DNA from: Acidobacteriaceae bacterium
Lineage (GTDB): Bacteria; Acidobacteriota; Terriglobia; Terriglobales; Acidobacteriaceae
Direction: 5' to 3'
NCBI GenBank assembly: GCA_003156805.1
Contig: PMHV01000036.1
Coordinates: forward strand, 1 to 62,575
DNA length: 62,575 bases
A program made the translations under genes and the position numbers. The notes under the pieces were generated by a model. It saw only the letters and a list, made by a program, of their open reading frames with translations. It did no database searches and had not been told where the DNA came from. Shown here one piece after another: positions 1-9,323 of the stretch (the first letter of the stretch is position 1; each line of letters opens with the position of its first letter).

Positions 1-893
1 TTGACCACGCTGATGGTGTTGGCCCCGGGCTGGCGTTGCACATTCAGGATGACTGCGGGGGTCTGATTCATCCACGCTGCCTGATTGTTGTTCTCGACTC
101 CGTTCACGATCTGCGCTACGTCAGTCAGCATCACCGGCGCACCGTCACGGTAAGCAACGACAACCTTCCGATAGTCGTCGCTGGTGACCAGCTGGTCGTT
201 GGCGTCGATCTGGTAATCCTGACGTGGCCCATCGAAGTTGCCTTTGGCGGCGTTCACGCTGGCCTGGGTCAGCGCGGTGCGCAGGTCTTCCAGGTTGATG
301 CCGTAGGACGACAGGGCCGCAGGGTTGGCTTGAATGCGAACTGCGGGCTTTTGGCCGCCGCTGATGGTGACCAGACCGACCCCGTTGAGCTGCGAAATCT
401 TGGGCGCAAGGCGCGTGTCGACAAGGTCCTCGACCTGAGAAAGCGGCATGGAACTTGAGGTGATGGCCAGGGTGAGCACCGGGGCATCGGCTGGATTGGT
501 CTTGCTGTAGATCGGCGGCGCGGGAAGAATGGATGGCAAAAGACTCTGCGACGCGTTTATGGCAGACTGCACCTCTTCCTCGGCTACATCAATATTCAGA
601 GTGAGGTTGAACTGCAGCACGATGACGGAGGTGCCGCCGGAACTGGTGGAAGTCATCTGGCTCAGGCCCTGCAGTTCGCCGAATTGGCGCTCCAGTGGCG
701 CCGTTACCGTCGTCGCCATCACAGTCGGGCTGGCGCCGGGATAAAACGTGAGCACCTGAATGGTCGGATAGTCGACTTCCGGCAAGGCGGAGACCGGCAG
801 TTGGGTATAGCCAACAATACCGACCAAGAGGATTGCAGCCATGAGCAACGAGGTGGCAACTGGCCGCAAGATAAACGGACTGGATGGACTCAC
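1..893 (-). CDS. RND multidrug efflux permease, N-terminal part (runs off the window)
   Basis: Inner-membrane pump subunit of an RND tripartite efflux system (AcrB/MdtB family), expected to export small molecules using the proton gradient. Only the first 297 residues are inside the window. I read it from a GTG at 893 that overlaps the TGA of the adaptor gene (GTGA), so the pair is translationally coupled. Visible are the first membrane helix (about residues 12-29), the family hallmark [10 protein letters not shown] at the start of the periplasmic porter domain, and the [13 protein letters not shown] and [12 protein letters not shown] stretches typical of the MdtB/MdtC branch. The porter domain continues to the window edge. 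Substrate cannot be told from the sequence. Confidence 0.88.
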   Translation of the reverse strand, partial: MSPSSPFILRPVATSLLMAAILLVGIVGYTQLPVSALPEVDYPTIQVLTFYPGASPTVMATTVTAPLERQFGELQGLSQMTSTSSGGTSVIVLQFNLTLNIDVAEEEVQSAINASQSLLPSILPAPPIYSKTNPADAPVLTLAITSSSMPLSQVEDLVDTRLAPKISQLNGVGLVTISGGQKPAVRIQANPAALSSYGINLEDLRTALTQASVNAAKGNFDGPRQDYQIDANDQLVTSDDYRKVVVAYRDGAPVMLTDVAQIVNGVENNNQAAWMNQTPAVILNVQRQPGANTISVV

Positions 894-2131
894 GGGGCGC
901 CGCTCCCGCTCGTGCTGGCCGGTGCAGGCTTGGCCGGTGCATTGTTCGAAACCACAACGGACACATTGTCCTGCAACTTATCGAAGCTGCTATTGGCGAC
1001 TACATCGCCCGGATTGATACCGTCCACCTGCGTCAAACCGCCGTTTGCAACTCCCGGCTTTATGCTGCGCGTATGAGCGATATTGTCTTGAATCACATAC
1101 ACGAAGGATGCCTGGCCATTTTGTTGAATCGCGGACGCGGGAATCAGCGTTACGCCCTGCAATGTATTCACCAGCAGGCGCGTGTTCACAAACTGGTTTG
1201 GGAAGAGGGCGTTATTCTTGTTGTCGAAGACGGCTCGTGCTTTTACCGTACCGGTCGTAGTGTCGATCTGGTTGTCGATCGTCAGCAGCTTGCCATTTGC
1301 AATCTTCGTCTGCGCAGTGCGATCAAAGGCGTCGACCATGAGTGTAGCCTTCTTGCGCAGTCGAGCTTCAACTGGGCCCAGACTGTCTTCCGGTATTGTG
1401 AAGATTACGGTAATAGGCGCTATCTGCGTTATCACTGCGAGGGTTACGGTTCCGGCAGATTGCACCAAGTTGCCCGGATCCACTAGCCGTAAACCCATGC
1501 GGCCCGCGATGGGAGCGGTGATATGGCAGAAGTCGACCTGAATCTGGTCATATTGCACCGTCCCCTGGTCGTTTTTTACTGTTCCCTCATCTTGCAGTAC
1601 AAGCTTTTCCTGGTCGTCCAACAGTTGCTTTTGGATCGCGTTGCGCGCCCATGCCGCACGGTAGCGTTCCAGGTCCATCTGAGCCTGTGCAAGCACGTTC
1701 TGGTCTCGCTCCAGCGCGCCTTGCGCCTGCAAAAGAGTCGCGCGGTAGGGACGCGAATCGATCTCAATCAGCGGATCGCCTTTGCGTACCAGTTGACCCT
1801 CTTTAAAGTGCACGGCAACGACCAGGCCCGTCACCTGGCTGGTAATCGAATCGGTATAGACCGGGGTGACTGTGCCGATCGCGTCAAGGTAGACGCCGAT
1901 GTTACCTTTTTCAGCCGTCGCGGTGGTGATGTTGATCTTCGGTGGCGGGGGCGCGGCTTTCTTCGCGGCCTCGTGGTGGCGCCATAGCAGCACGATGGCC
2001 AGAACGAAGACGAGCAACGACACGATTCCTATGACGATCCACATTACTTTATGCCGCTGAGAGTCCGAACCGTGAGCCGGAAGTTGATGGCTAGGGTCGA
2101 CGATGGGATGCTCGTTTGTGTCAACGGTCAA
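890..2131 (-). CDS. RND efflux periplasmic adaptor (HlyD/MdtA-type membrane fusion protein)
   Basis: 413-residue adaptor that links the inner-membrane RND pump encoded next to it with an outer-membrane channel. The N-terminus is cytoplasmic and polar, followed by one membrane anchor at about residues 30-50, so it is anchored by a helix rather than a lipid. The first lipoyl half lies at about 95-126 ([20 protein letters not shown]), an alpha-hairpin at about 130-195, the second lipoyl half near 200-215, and beta-barrel and membrane-proximal domains follow. The tail is Pro/Ser/Ala-rich. The gene leads the pump operon. About 250 bp separate it from the AhpD-like gene upstream. No outer-membrane factor gene is in the window. 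Confidence 0.9.
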   Translation of the reverse strand: MTVDTNEHPIVDPSHQLPAHGSDSQRHKVMWIVIGIVSLLVFVLAIVLLWRHHEAAKKAAPPPPKINITTATAEKGNIGVYLDAIGTVTPVYTDSITSQVTGLVVAVHFKEGQLVRKGDPLIEIDSRPYRATLLQAQGALERDQNVLAQAQMDLERYRAAWARNAIQKQLLDDQEKLVLQDEGTVKNDQGTVQYDQIQVDFCHITAPIAGRMGLRLVDPGNLVQSAGTVTLAVITQIAPITVIFTIPEDSLGPVEARLRKKATLMVDAFDRTAQTKIANGKLLTIDNQIDTTTGTVKARAVFDNKNNALFPNQFVNTRLLVNTLQGVTLIPASAIQQNGQASFVYVIQDNIAHTRSIKPGVANGGLTQVDGINPGDVVANSSFDKLQDNVSVVVSNNAPAKPAPASTSGSGAP

Positions 2132-2385
2132 AAGGAATCTCCTTTTCCGGCTCCGAATTGCACAGAATTATAGTCCAGGGGAAGGGAGTCCAATTCGCAA
2201 TCGTGATGCCCGCTACCTTTGTTCCAGTGAGTGGGGGATAAGGTTGCCGTTTTATCTGTAGCGTGCGACAGACTTGTAGCTGCTCCGGTACAACTCGACA
2301 ACCGCAGCGCGCAGAAGAGAAGACAGGCATCCCCAGAGGTCTGTCGTTCTTAGCGGGAACCTCGATGGGAGAACGCCGTCGAACC

Positions 2386-3033
2386 TCAAGGCGTCAATTT
2401 CCCAGTTGTGAGGTAGTCCTGAGAAGGAACACCGAACGCGTCGGCGACGCGATTGAAAAAAGCAAATAATGCCGCGATGTATACAGCCTCTGAAATCTCT
2501 TCTTCTTTCCAGCCGACGACTCGCAGTTTCTCAACATCCTCGGCGGTGGAGCGGTAAGCTGCGCGAGTGATCAGTTCCACATATTCCAGTAAGACGCGCT
2601 CCGCCGCGGTAAGACCCGCCTGGTCGAGCTTGCCTTCGACGATCGCCTGTACGCATTGGTCGGATGCTCCCTGAACCCGCAGGAAGTAGGCGTGGCTGTC
2701 CAGTCAATACGGACACCGGTTCAAAAAAGAGACGTAGCTGGCGATCATTTCTTTATGCCGACGCGAAAGATGCCCTTCCGAGAAGTGGACCGTGCTTCCT
2801 AGTTCGATCACACGGCGCAGGAAGTCAGGCCGCACTCCGAAGCACTTGATGATGCCAGGGACCTGTTGTCTTCCCGAACCGGCTCGCCAAAATTCATAAG
2901 CCGCGGCGGTTTCCCCGGTGGCTTCAGCGTCCTCAATGATCTTGATCTTCGTGACCGGTTTCGCGGCTGGGGAGCCGTGCTCGCCTTCCGGAATCGTTGC
3001 ACCGTTGTCGTCATTCGTATCATTCGCAGGCAT
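2386..3033 (-). CDS. AhpD-like (carboxymuconolactone decarboxylase family) probable selenoprotein, UGA at codon 110
   Basis: Peroxidase-related AhpD-like protein of 215 residues if the internal UGA is read as selenocysteine. Codons 1-109 (3033-2707) end in NRCPY; then comes TGA (2706-2704), then an open frame starting LDSHAYFLR and continuing to the stop at 2386. Family members carry CxxC followed by a conserved His (for example CPYC-x-DSH), so the UGA falls exactly at the second redox cysteine and the downstream frame matches the family without a gap. The ATG at 3033 follows a GAGGTG Shine-Dalgarno at good spacing. The downstream part keeps the family pattern (YVELITRAAYRST, VGWKEEEISEAVYIAALFAF). 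If UGA is not recoded, this is a nonsense pseudogene. The role is probably thiol/selenol peroxide or disulfide chemistry; the substrate is unknown. Confidence 0.8.
2671..2706 (-). other. UGA selenocysteine codon with SECIS-like hairpin just downstream
   Basis: Directly after the UGA, CUGGAC can pair with GUUCAG (six pairs including one G-U), followed inside by an AGC bulge, then C-A-CGC pairing with GCG-G, closing a nine-base loop. A hairpin immediately 3' of UGA inside the coding region is where bacterial SECIS elements lie. The apical loop lacks an obvious leading G, so the match to the usual bacterial consensus is imperfect and was not computed. Confidence 0.5.
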
Positions 3034-3046
3034 GGATTACACCTCT

Positions 3047-4474
3047 TCAGGAACTAAGCTCTTCCTTGCGTCCGATTATGCCCAACGCAAATGCCTTTCT
3101 ACGTTGGAAGATCTCATAGACCGGCAGTCCGGCCAACACCACTACAACTCCAAGCAGCGCCCCTCGTGGGGTGTGCGCCGCAACCAGGATCAACATAAGT
3201 ACGACCAAAGTCAGAAACGCGAGAGGCGTCAGGGGATATCCAGGAGTCAGGATTACCGATTCTCCAGCTTGTTGCCGGGACCGGAGGACGAACAAACCTG
3301 CCACCGTGATTCCCAAGAACAGAATGACGATGAACAAGGCATACGAGATGATCTGCTCAAAACTGCCCGCAAACACCAACAGGGACGCGATGAAACCTTG
3401 AATAGCAATGGCATTTGCAGGTGTACCGAACCGAGGATGAGTCTGTGCGACCGCCTTGAAAAAGAGGCCGTCGTTAGCCATGGCATAGTAAACTCGCGGT
3501 GCGGAAATGATGAGCGCGGCCAGACTGCCCAGCAGGCAGACTATGACGATCGCAGACAAAACCCTGCCGCCGGTCGGGCCGAACAGCACTTCTCCCGCCT
3601 GGGCAACGAACGTCTGATCAGAGGTCACATTCTCCGGCGGAACAAGGTACAAGAAGACGGCGCTGACCGCGATGTAGACCGTGGTCACGGCAAGCACGCC
3701 GAGCAGCAATGCGCGCGGCAAAGTGCGCCCAGGATCGCGAACCTCACCGGCGATCTTGCCGACATCCCACCATCCTGCGAACGAAAAGAACGCGCCTACC
3801 ACGCCAATGCCAAGCGCTGGAGCCAGCGGCATGGACCCAGGATGTTGGGCGACGAATGGCACGAAGTTTGACCATGATCCCAGGCGGAAGACGAGCGCCC
3901 ACGCCGTTAGGAAACCGAGCAGTCCCAGTTTCACCCACGTGACCCAGCGTAAGAATCCGGCACTCAGCCGGATGCTGAAGATATTCAAAAGACACAGCGC
4001 CCAGATCACTCCACTGCCCAATAGCTTAGTGAGAATCGGAGACACACGGCTGATGTAGGCGAAGTATCCACCGATGCCGGTGGCAAACGAGGCCGCCACT
4101 GCGGGATCCATGACCAGCAGGCACATCCAACCGTAGAGGAACGCAATCCGCGGCCCGAAGCTCTTCTGCAAATATATGTAAGCTCCGCCCGCACGCGGAA
4201 AACGCCCCGCAAGTTCTCCGTAGCACAGTGCACCGCTCAGAGTCATGGCCCCCACTACGAGCCAGACGACCAACAGCCACAGGGGGGAACCCAACGCCTT
4301 AGCCATGCCGGCGGGAGTGAGGAAGATGCCGACGGCTATGATCCCGCCGATCACTGTCGCGGTCGTTGAAGCCAATCCGAGTTCACGTCGCAAGCCCGCG
4401 GTAGAGGCCGCGGCGGTTTGTGTAGCGGTGTCCATTGAGTCAAAGACGGCTGTGCCCCCCGCAGCGCTGGCCAT
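3047..4474 (-). CDS. APC-superfamily amino acid permease
   Basis: 475-residue integral membrane transporter with about 12 hydrophobic helices, probably an amino acid/proton symporter or exchanger in the cytoplasmic membrane. The first helix carries the unwound glycine-rich motif (TATVIGGIIAVGIFLTP) that binds substrate in APC proteins, and GAYIYLQKSFGPRIAFLYGW is the helix 3 signature. A hydrophilic N-terminal stretch of about 30 residues precedes helix 1; an internal ATG at codon 14 could also be used. The selenoprotein gene follows after 13 bp, so the two are probably co-transcribed. Substrate cannot be predicted. Confidence 0.87.
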   Translation of the reverse strand: MASAAGGTAVFDSMDTATQTAAASTAGLRRELGLASTTATVIGGIIAVGIFLTPAGMAKALGSPLWLLVVWLVVGAMTLSGALCYGELAGRFPRAGGAYIYLQKSFGPRIAFLYGWMCLLVMDPAVAASFATGIGGYFAYISRVSPILTKLLGSGVIWALCLLNIFSIRLSAGFLRWVTWVKLGLLGFLTAWALVFRLGSWSNFVPFVAQHPGSMPLAPALGIGVVGAFFSFAGWWDVGKIAGEVRDPGRTLPRALLLGVLAVTTVYIAVSAVFLYLVPPENVTSDQTFVAQAGEVLFGPTGGRVLSAIVIVCLLGSLAALIISAPRVYYAMANDGLFFKAVAQTHPRFGTPANAIAIQGFIASLLVFAGSFEQIISYALFIVILFLGITVAGLFVLRSRQQAGESVILTPGYPLTPLAFLTLVVLMLILVAAHTPRGALLGVVVVLAGLPVYEIFQRRKAFALGIIGRKEELSS

Positions 4475-4749
4475 AGCGACCGTAATGAGGACGATAGGAG
4501 TGGGGACAAGCTACCCGGATGAAAGTTGTGGCGCAATAATCCAAAAACACTACGGACCTTGCCGCTTCGCACTTTGACCGAGGCTAATACTGCTTTCACA
4601 TTATTGACTCGTCGTTAAGCCTCCCTATAAATAATCGCCGCACTCTAATCTGTGAGCGAGATCTCGTTGGGCGTTCTGAAGTGTGTGTTTGCGAGGATGT
4701 TTTTCATCTCAACGTCAATCGTGATTCGCGAGGACAAACGGAGAAACGC
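4475..4749. promoter_or_regulatory. Divergent intergenic region with a sigma-70-type promoter for the TonB receptor
   Basis: On the plus strand TTGACT (4604-4609) and TATAAA (4626-4631) are 16 bp apart, giving a predicted start near 4638 and a leader of about 110 bases before the ATG at 4750. GGAG lies seven bases before that ATG. No clear promoter for the opposite permease gene was seen. Confidence 0.5.
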
Positions 4750-7700
4750 ATGAGTTGTCTGAGAAACCTGGCGTTTGTACTCGTGACAGTCTTTGCAGGT
4801 TTGAACCTCGTAAGTTTGAACGCCTCTGGCCAGCAAATTACGGGAACTATTCGCGGAACCGTGCTGGATCCGAGCGGTGCCAGCGTTCAGGCTGCTACGG
4901 TCAGCGCGAAGCAGGTCGAAACCGGATTAACTCGTGCAGTAATAGCGGATCGTCAGGGAGCCTATGTGCTCGTAGAACTCCCGATCGGGCACTACCAAAT
5001 AGAGGTGCACGCGCAAGGTTTCGAAAAGTATTTGCAGCAAGGAATCTCATTGGATGTCAACGAGACCGCAACGGTTAGCATCCATCTCAAAGTGGGGTCC
5101 GAGACGCAGCAAGTTGAAGTAGAGGCGGACGCTGACTTGGTACAGAGCACAGAAAGCAGTCTCGGGGAAACCGTGATGGAGCGTGAGATCCTTGACCTGC
5201 CTCTCGACGGGCGTAACTTCTCCCAGTTGGGACTGCTTCAGCCCGGCGTCGTGCCCTTGACTCCCGGACTTCTCGAAGCCGGAGGTCCAGCCCGTGAGGG
5301 TCAGGCTTACGCCGTCGATGGACAGCGGCCGGAGTCAAACAATTTTCTGATCGACGGTGCCGACAATGTCAACGCAGTGGACGCTGGGTTTGTTCTCAAG
5401 CCACCTATCGACGCGATCGCCGAGTTCAAGATTCTTACCCACAACGCAAACGCGGAGTTCGGACGCAACACTGGTTCCACGACCAATATCATTACGCGCT
5501 CGGGTTCCAATTCATTTCATGGCGCGGCCTGGGAATTTCTGCGCAATGACGCGATGGATGCGTCCGATTACTTCACTCAAAGCGTTCAGCCTTTGAAGCA
5601 GAATCAGTTTGGAGCCACATTTGGAGGGCCGATTCTCAAGGACAAGACTTTTTTCTTCGGATATTACGAAGGTTTTCGCAACCGGCAGGGTGAAACGGTG
5701 CCGGCAACCGTGCCCTCACTGGCGGAAAGGCAGGGCAACTTCGCGGAGCAGTGCACCGCTGGCTTTGACGCCACCGGTCTCTGCAGCAATGCTCAGGAGC
5801 AACTCACGTTTTTTGGCACACCTGTGCCGTTCAACCAGATGACTCTTTTCACGCCCATCGATCCGATTGCGACGGATGTCTTGCCCTTCTTTCCACTGCC
5901 GAACGACGGGGAAAATGGATTCATCGCTACGCAGACCCTAAGCGCGAACAACGACCAATTCGGACTGCGCTTGGATCACTATCTTTCGCGTGTGGACACG
6001 CTGAATTTCCGCTACATGTTCAGCGCCGGCCCGACGACGGATCCTCTTTCGCCCGTTGGAGCGAATGTCCCGGGCTTTCCAGTGGGCGAGGACGATCGCG
6101 CGCAGAACTTTGTCGCGCAGGAGACGCACATCTTTTCGCCAACCACCATCGGCGTTGCGCGCTTTTCGTACCTGCGCAATAAGTTCCTGCTTGACGAGCA
6201 CCTGAATCATGAGTCGCCTTCGGAATTGGGTTTTCAGTACACCCCCACACTGGCTTCGGCGGCCGGACCTCCGTTCATCCAGGTCGGGGGATACGCCTCG
6301 GTTGGCGACCCCATCACCGGCCCGCGCAACACGTTTCAGAATACATTTGACCTCTCCGGTTCTCTGAGCTGGATTCACGGGCGCCACGAACTGAAATTTG
6401 GTGGAGGTTACCGGCGTGACCAGATCAACGCCTTGCAGGGTATCGCTACCAATGGCTTTTTTGTCTTCTCCACTTTCCCCTACAGCGACGGATTTGCCAG
6501 CTTCCTGTCAGGCAATCCGGTCGTCTTCTTGCAGGGCGGAGGCGATTTTAGTCGCGAAATCCGTGACCGGGCGCTGGATGCTTACGGCCAGGATAATTAC
6601 AAGGTCTCATCTCGCCTGACGTTGAACCTCGGACTTCGTTACGAGCTACCTTTCCCTTCCACCGAGAACAACAACGAGGTGAATCTCTTTGTTCCCGGGG
6701 CGCAGTCGCAAGTAATTCCCTCCGCTCCGCCGGGACTTCTCTATCCCGGCGATCCGGGCGTGCCTGCAGGCTTGATTCCAACCCAGAAGACGGCCTTTGC
6801 TCCACGCTTCGGCGTTGCCTGGGACCCGCGCGGCGACGCCAAGACTGTGGTCAGCGCCGCCTATGGCATTTTCTATGAGCCGTACTACACCGGCGAAGGC
6901 GGTCCGCTGCAGGATCCCGTCAGCGCGCCTCCTTACCTCAAGACTCAGCAAATCAGTTTTCCCGTCAACTCATTTGCCAATCCGTTTTATAACCCGAACC
7001 CTTTCAGCCAAGCCTTCCCCGAGCCCATGACTCTGCTCGTGGTCGCTCGCAACTTGCACCTACCCTACGCGCAGGATTGGAATCTGAACATTCAACGGTC
7101 TTTCGGCGAGGACTGGCTATTGCAGGTCGGATACGTGGGCACCACCGGTGTGAGACTGCCGCGATTCATAGAAGGGAATCCAGCCGTCTTTATCCCAGGC
7201 GTCGACGGAAGCGGCAACCCAATATCGAACGAGAATAACGTAAACGAGCGGCGACTGTACTCTGGATGCACGCTGACCTCGAATCCCAGTGTGCCTTGTG
7301 TCTACAGTTCGGTCGGTGAAATCGCCAGCATTGCGAACTCCAGTTACAACGCCTTGGAAACCAGCTTGCGCAAGCGCTTCGGTCACGGCCTTTCCTTCCT
7401 TGCGTCTTATACCTGGTCGCATTCCATCGATGACGTTTCCTCCTTTAACATTACCGGCTCTGCGTCGCAACCCATCGCGGGAGAAAACGATCTGGCGCAG
7501 GATCCATTTGATCTTGCGGCGGAGCGGGGCCGGTCCATGTTCGATTCCCGGCAGCGCTTCGTGCTGAGTTATCAGTGGAGCTTGCCTTTCTTACAACACT
7601 CCAGTAACTGGTATGGTAATGTTTTTGGTAACTGGCAGTTGAACGGCATTATGACCGCTATGAGCGGCACGCCTTTCACCGTATTCGACTCCAATGACGT

Positions 7701-8100
7701 TTCGCTACAGGGGCAGGCGCCGGAGATTTCCGGATTTTCCAGCAACCGGCCTAATGTAATTGGCAATCCGAATTCCGGGCCCCGTACCGCGGCGGAATGG
7801 TTCAACGTAAGCGCTTTCCAGCAGCTCGAGCCGGACCCCCAAGGCCGGTTCGAGGTATTCGGGAACGAAGGCCGCAACGCAGTCCAGGGGCCGGGATACG
7901 TGAACTGGGACTTATCGGCCTTCAAGAACATTCGGCTGACGGAATCAAAAGAACTTCAATTCCGCGGTGAGTTGTTCAATGTGCTGAACCACACCAATTT
8001 CCGGTTGCCGGTCAGCGACATCGAATCGCCGACTTTCGGGCAAATCCAGTCGGATGTTAGCCCGCGCGTGATCCAGGTGGCGTTAAAGTTTCTGTTTTGA
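4750..8100 (+). CDS. TonB-dependent receptor with N-terminal carboxypeptidase-regulatory domain (Oar-like)
   Basis: Outer-membrane beta-barrel receptor of about 1116 residues. The frame is open upstream to 4681, but the ATG at 4750 has a GGAG Shine-Dalgarno and starts a clear signal peptide (residues 1 to about 27). A carboxypeptidase-regulatory-like beta domain follows (about 30-110, starting ITGTIRGTVLDPSGASVQ), then a plug domain (about 130-250, with the segment LPLDGRNFSQLGLLQPGV), then the barrel, ending in the aromatic-terminated strand VIQVALKFLF typical of outer-membrane proteins. This architecture is greatly expanded in Acidobacteriota, where the ligands are mostly unknown. Two AhpD-like genes follow closely and are probably co-transcribed. 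Confidence 0.9.
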   Translation: MSCLRNLAFVLVTVFAGLNLVSLNASGQQITGTIRGTVLDPSGASVQAATVSAKQVETGLTRAVIADRQGAYVLVELPIGHYQIEVHAQGFEKYLQQGISLDVNETATVSIHLKVGSETQQVEVEADADLVQSTESSLGETVMEREILDLPLDGRNFSQLGLLQPGVVPLTPGLLEAGGPAREGQAYAVDGQRPESNNFLIDGADNVNAVDAGFVLKPPIDAIAEFKILTHNANAEFGRNTGSTTNIITRSGSNSFHGAAWEFLRNDAMDASDYFTQSVQPLKQNQFGATFGGPILKDKTFFFGYYEGFRNRQGETVPATVPSLAERQGNFAEQCTAGFDATGLCSNAQEQLTFFGTPVPFNQMTLFTPIDPIATDVLPFFPLPNDGENGFIATQTLSANNDQFGLRLDHYLSRVDTLNFRYMFSAGPTTDPLSPVGANVPGFPVGEDDRAQNFVAQETHIFSPTTIGVARFSYLRNKFLLDEHLNHESPSELGFQYTPTLASAAGPPFIQVGGYASVGDPITGPRNTFQNTFDLSGSLSWIHGRHELKFGGGYRRDQINALQGIATNGFFVFSTFPYSDGFASFLSGNPVVFLQGGGDFSREIRDRALDAYGQDNYKVSSRLTLNLGLRYELPFPSTENNNEVNLFVPGAQSQVIPSAPPGLLYPGDPGVPAGLIPTQKTAFAPRFGVAWDPRGDAKTVVSAAYGIFYEPYYTGEGGPLQDPVSAPPYLKTQQISFPVNSFANPFYNPNPFSQAFPEPMTLLVVARNLHLPYAQDWNLNIQRSFGEDWLLQVGYVGTTGVRLPRFIEGNPAVFIPGVDGSGNPISNENNVNERRLYSGCTLTSNPSVPCVYSSVGEIASIANSSYNALETSLRKRFGHGLSFLASYTWSHSIDDVSSFNITGSASQPIAGENDLAQDPFDLAAERGRSMFDSRQRFVLSYQWSLPFLQHSSNWYGNVFGNWQLNGIMTAMSGTPFTVFDSNDVSLQGQAPEISGFSSNRPNVIGNPNSGPRTAAEWFNVSAFQQLEPDPQGRFEVFGNEGRNAVQGPGYVNWDLSAFKNIRLTESKELQFRGELFNVLNHTNFRLPVSDIESPTFGQIQSDVSPRVIQVALKFLF

Positions 8101-8127
8101 TAGTCCGCGAGAACCGGAGGATCGCCG

Positions 8128-8727
8128 ATGGCTCACATACAGCTTGCTGAAGGATTACCTGGCATTCGTGGCCCGATGGTGTTCAGCCCGGAAACCGCCA
8201 AGCCGCTAAGTGATCTGGCGCAAGTCCTGCTCACCGGTCCACACACTCTGACTCCAGCGGAACGGGAAATGATCGCGACGTATGTTTCCTCGCAGAACGA
8301 TTGCTACTACTGCCAAACTTGCCATGGTTCTGTAGCGGCGCAACATCTCGGGGGGAGCGACGCGGACTATGAGCTTATCGCCCAAATCAAACAGAACTAC
8401 CAGGCAACTCCGATTTCCGACAAAATGAAGGCGCTGCTGGCCATTGCGGGCAAAGTGCAAAAAGGCGGCAAGTACGTGACCACCAAAGATATCGAGCGGG
8501 CACGTCAGCACGGTGCAACCGACAAAGAAATCCACGACGCGGTCCTGATCGCGGCTGCGTTCTGCATGTTCAGCCGCTACGTGGACGGCCTAGCTACATG
8601 GCAGCCTCGCGATCCCGAGATTTGTCGCGAAATCGGAAAGCAGACGGCCAAACTCGGTTACGTGGGCCGGGATTACAGAAAGCCGCTGCAGGCAATCGCG
8701 GGCAAACAAGTCAAAGTGGAAGTCTGA
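8128..8727 (+). CDS. AhpD-like / carboxymuconolactone decarboxylase family protein (copy 1)
   Basis: 199-residue cytoplasmic all-helical protein. It has the AhpD redox motif CYYCQTCH inside the segment after REMIATYVSSQND, followed by the proton-relay type helix and KMKALLAIAGKVQKGG. Members reduce peroxides or disulfides through CxxC plus His; some members only share the fold. GGAGG lies eight bases before the ATG. The gene follows the TonB receptor by 27 bp and is followed by a paralogue after 23 bp. The two copies share most positions, including N-terminal (L/I)PEG(I/L)PGI and the C-terminal YVDGLATW, so they arose by tandem duplication. Confidence 0.85.
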   Translation: MAHIQLAEGLPGIRGPMVFSPETAKPLSDLAQVLLTGPHTLTPAEREMIATYVSSQNDCYYCQTCHGSVAAQHLGGSDADYELIAQIKQNYQATPISDKMKALLAIAGKVQKGGKYVTTKDIERARQHGATDKEIHDAVLIAAAFCMFSRYVDGLATWQPRDPEICREIGKQTAKLGYVGRDYRKPLQAIAGKQVKVEV

Positions 8728-8750
8728 TTTAGAAAACCAGGAGATTCTTT

Positions 8751-9323
8751 ATGGCACACATTCGACTACCGGAAGGTATACCCGGAATCCTCGGGCCGAT
8801 GGCCTTCAGTCCGGAAACGGCAAAACCGCTCAACGCGCTGGCGGAAGTGCTTCTCCGCGGGCCGAACAGTCTGGCTCCCGCGGAACGCGAAATGATCGCA
8901 GCCTATGTCTCTTCACAAAACGATTGCCACTTTTGCCAGAACGCTCATGGCGCCGTGGCTGCTTACCGTCTGGGTGGAAATGAAGAGCTCGTAAATGATG
9001 TGAAATTGAACTTCGAGTCAGCCGCGATATCCGACAAAATGAAGGCTCTGCTGGCGATTGCTGGTAAGGTGCAAAAAGAGGGCAAGCAAGTTACTACTCC
9101 AGATGTGGATTGCGCTCGCCAGCACGGCGCTACAGACAAAGATATCCACGACACGGTGCTCATCGCAGCCGCATTTTGCATGTACAACCGCTACGTCGAC
9201 GGTCTGGCAACTTGGGCACCCACCGATCCGGACATGTATCGCGAGAATGGCAGACGGCTGGCTGAAGAGGGCTACGTTCGGTCGACCGCACACTTACCGG
9301 CAGTTGAGAAAGAGCGTGCCTAG
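8751..9323 (+). CDS. AhpD-like / carboxymuconolactone decarboxylase family protein (copy 2)
   Basis: 190-residue paralogue of the preceding gene with the redox motif CHFCQNAH, KMKALLAIAGKVQKEG and YVDGLATW. Both active-site cysteines and the His are kept, so the copy is likely functional. A GGAG-type ribosome site precedes the ATG (AGGAGATTCTTT). The last 164 bp overlap, on the opposite strand, the 3' end of the CRTAC1-type gene. The order receptor-AhpD-AhpD suggests the enzymes act on, or protect against, something imported by the receptor; this is inference. Confidence 0.85.
   Translation: MAHIRLPEGIPGILGPMAFSPETAKPLNALAEVLLRGPNSLAPAEREMIAAYVSSQNDCHFCQNAHGAVAAYRLGGNEELVNDVKLNFESAAISDKMKALLAIAGKVQKEGKQVTTPDVDCARQHGATDKDIHDTVLIAAAFCMYNRYVDGLATWAPTDPDMYRENGRRLAEEGYVRSTAHLPAVEKERA

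Noticed and set aside
2386-3033. Two separate short genes (2386-2580 and 2704-3033)
   Set aside because: Both parts are in one frame, share one family, and are separated only by a TGA at the expected redox Cys, so a single recoded gene is the simpler reading.
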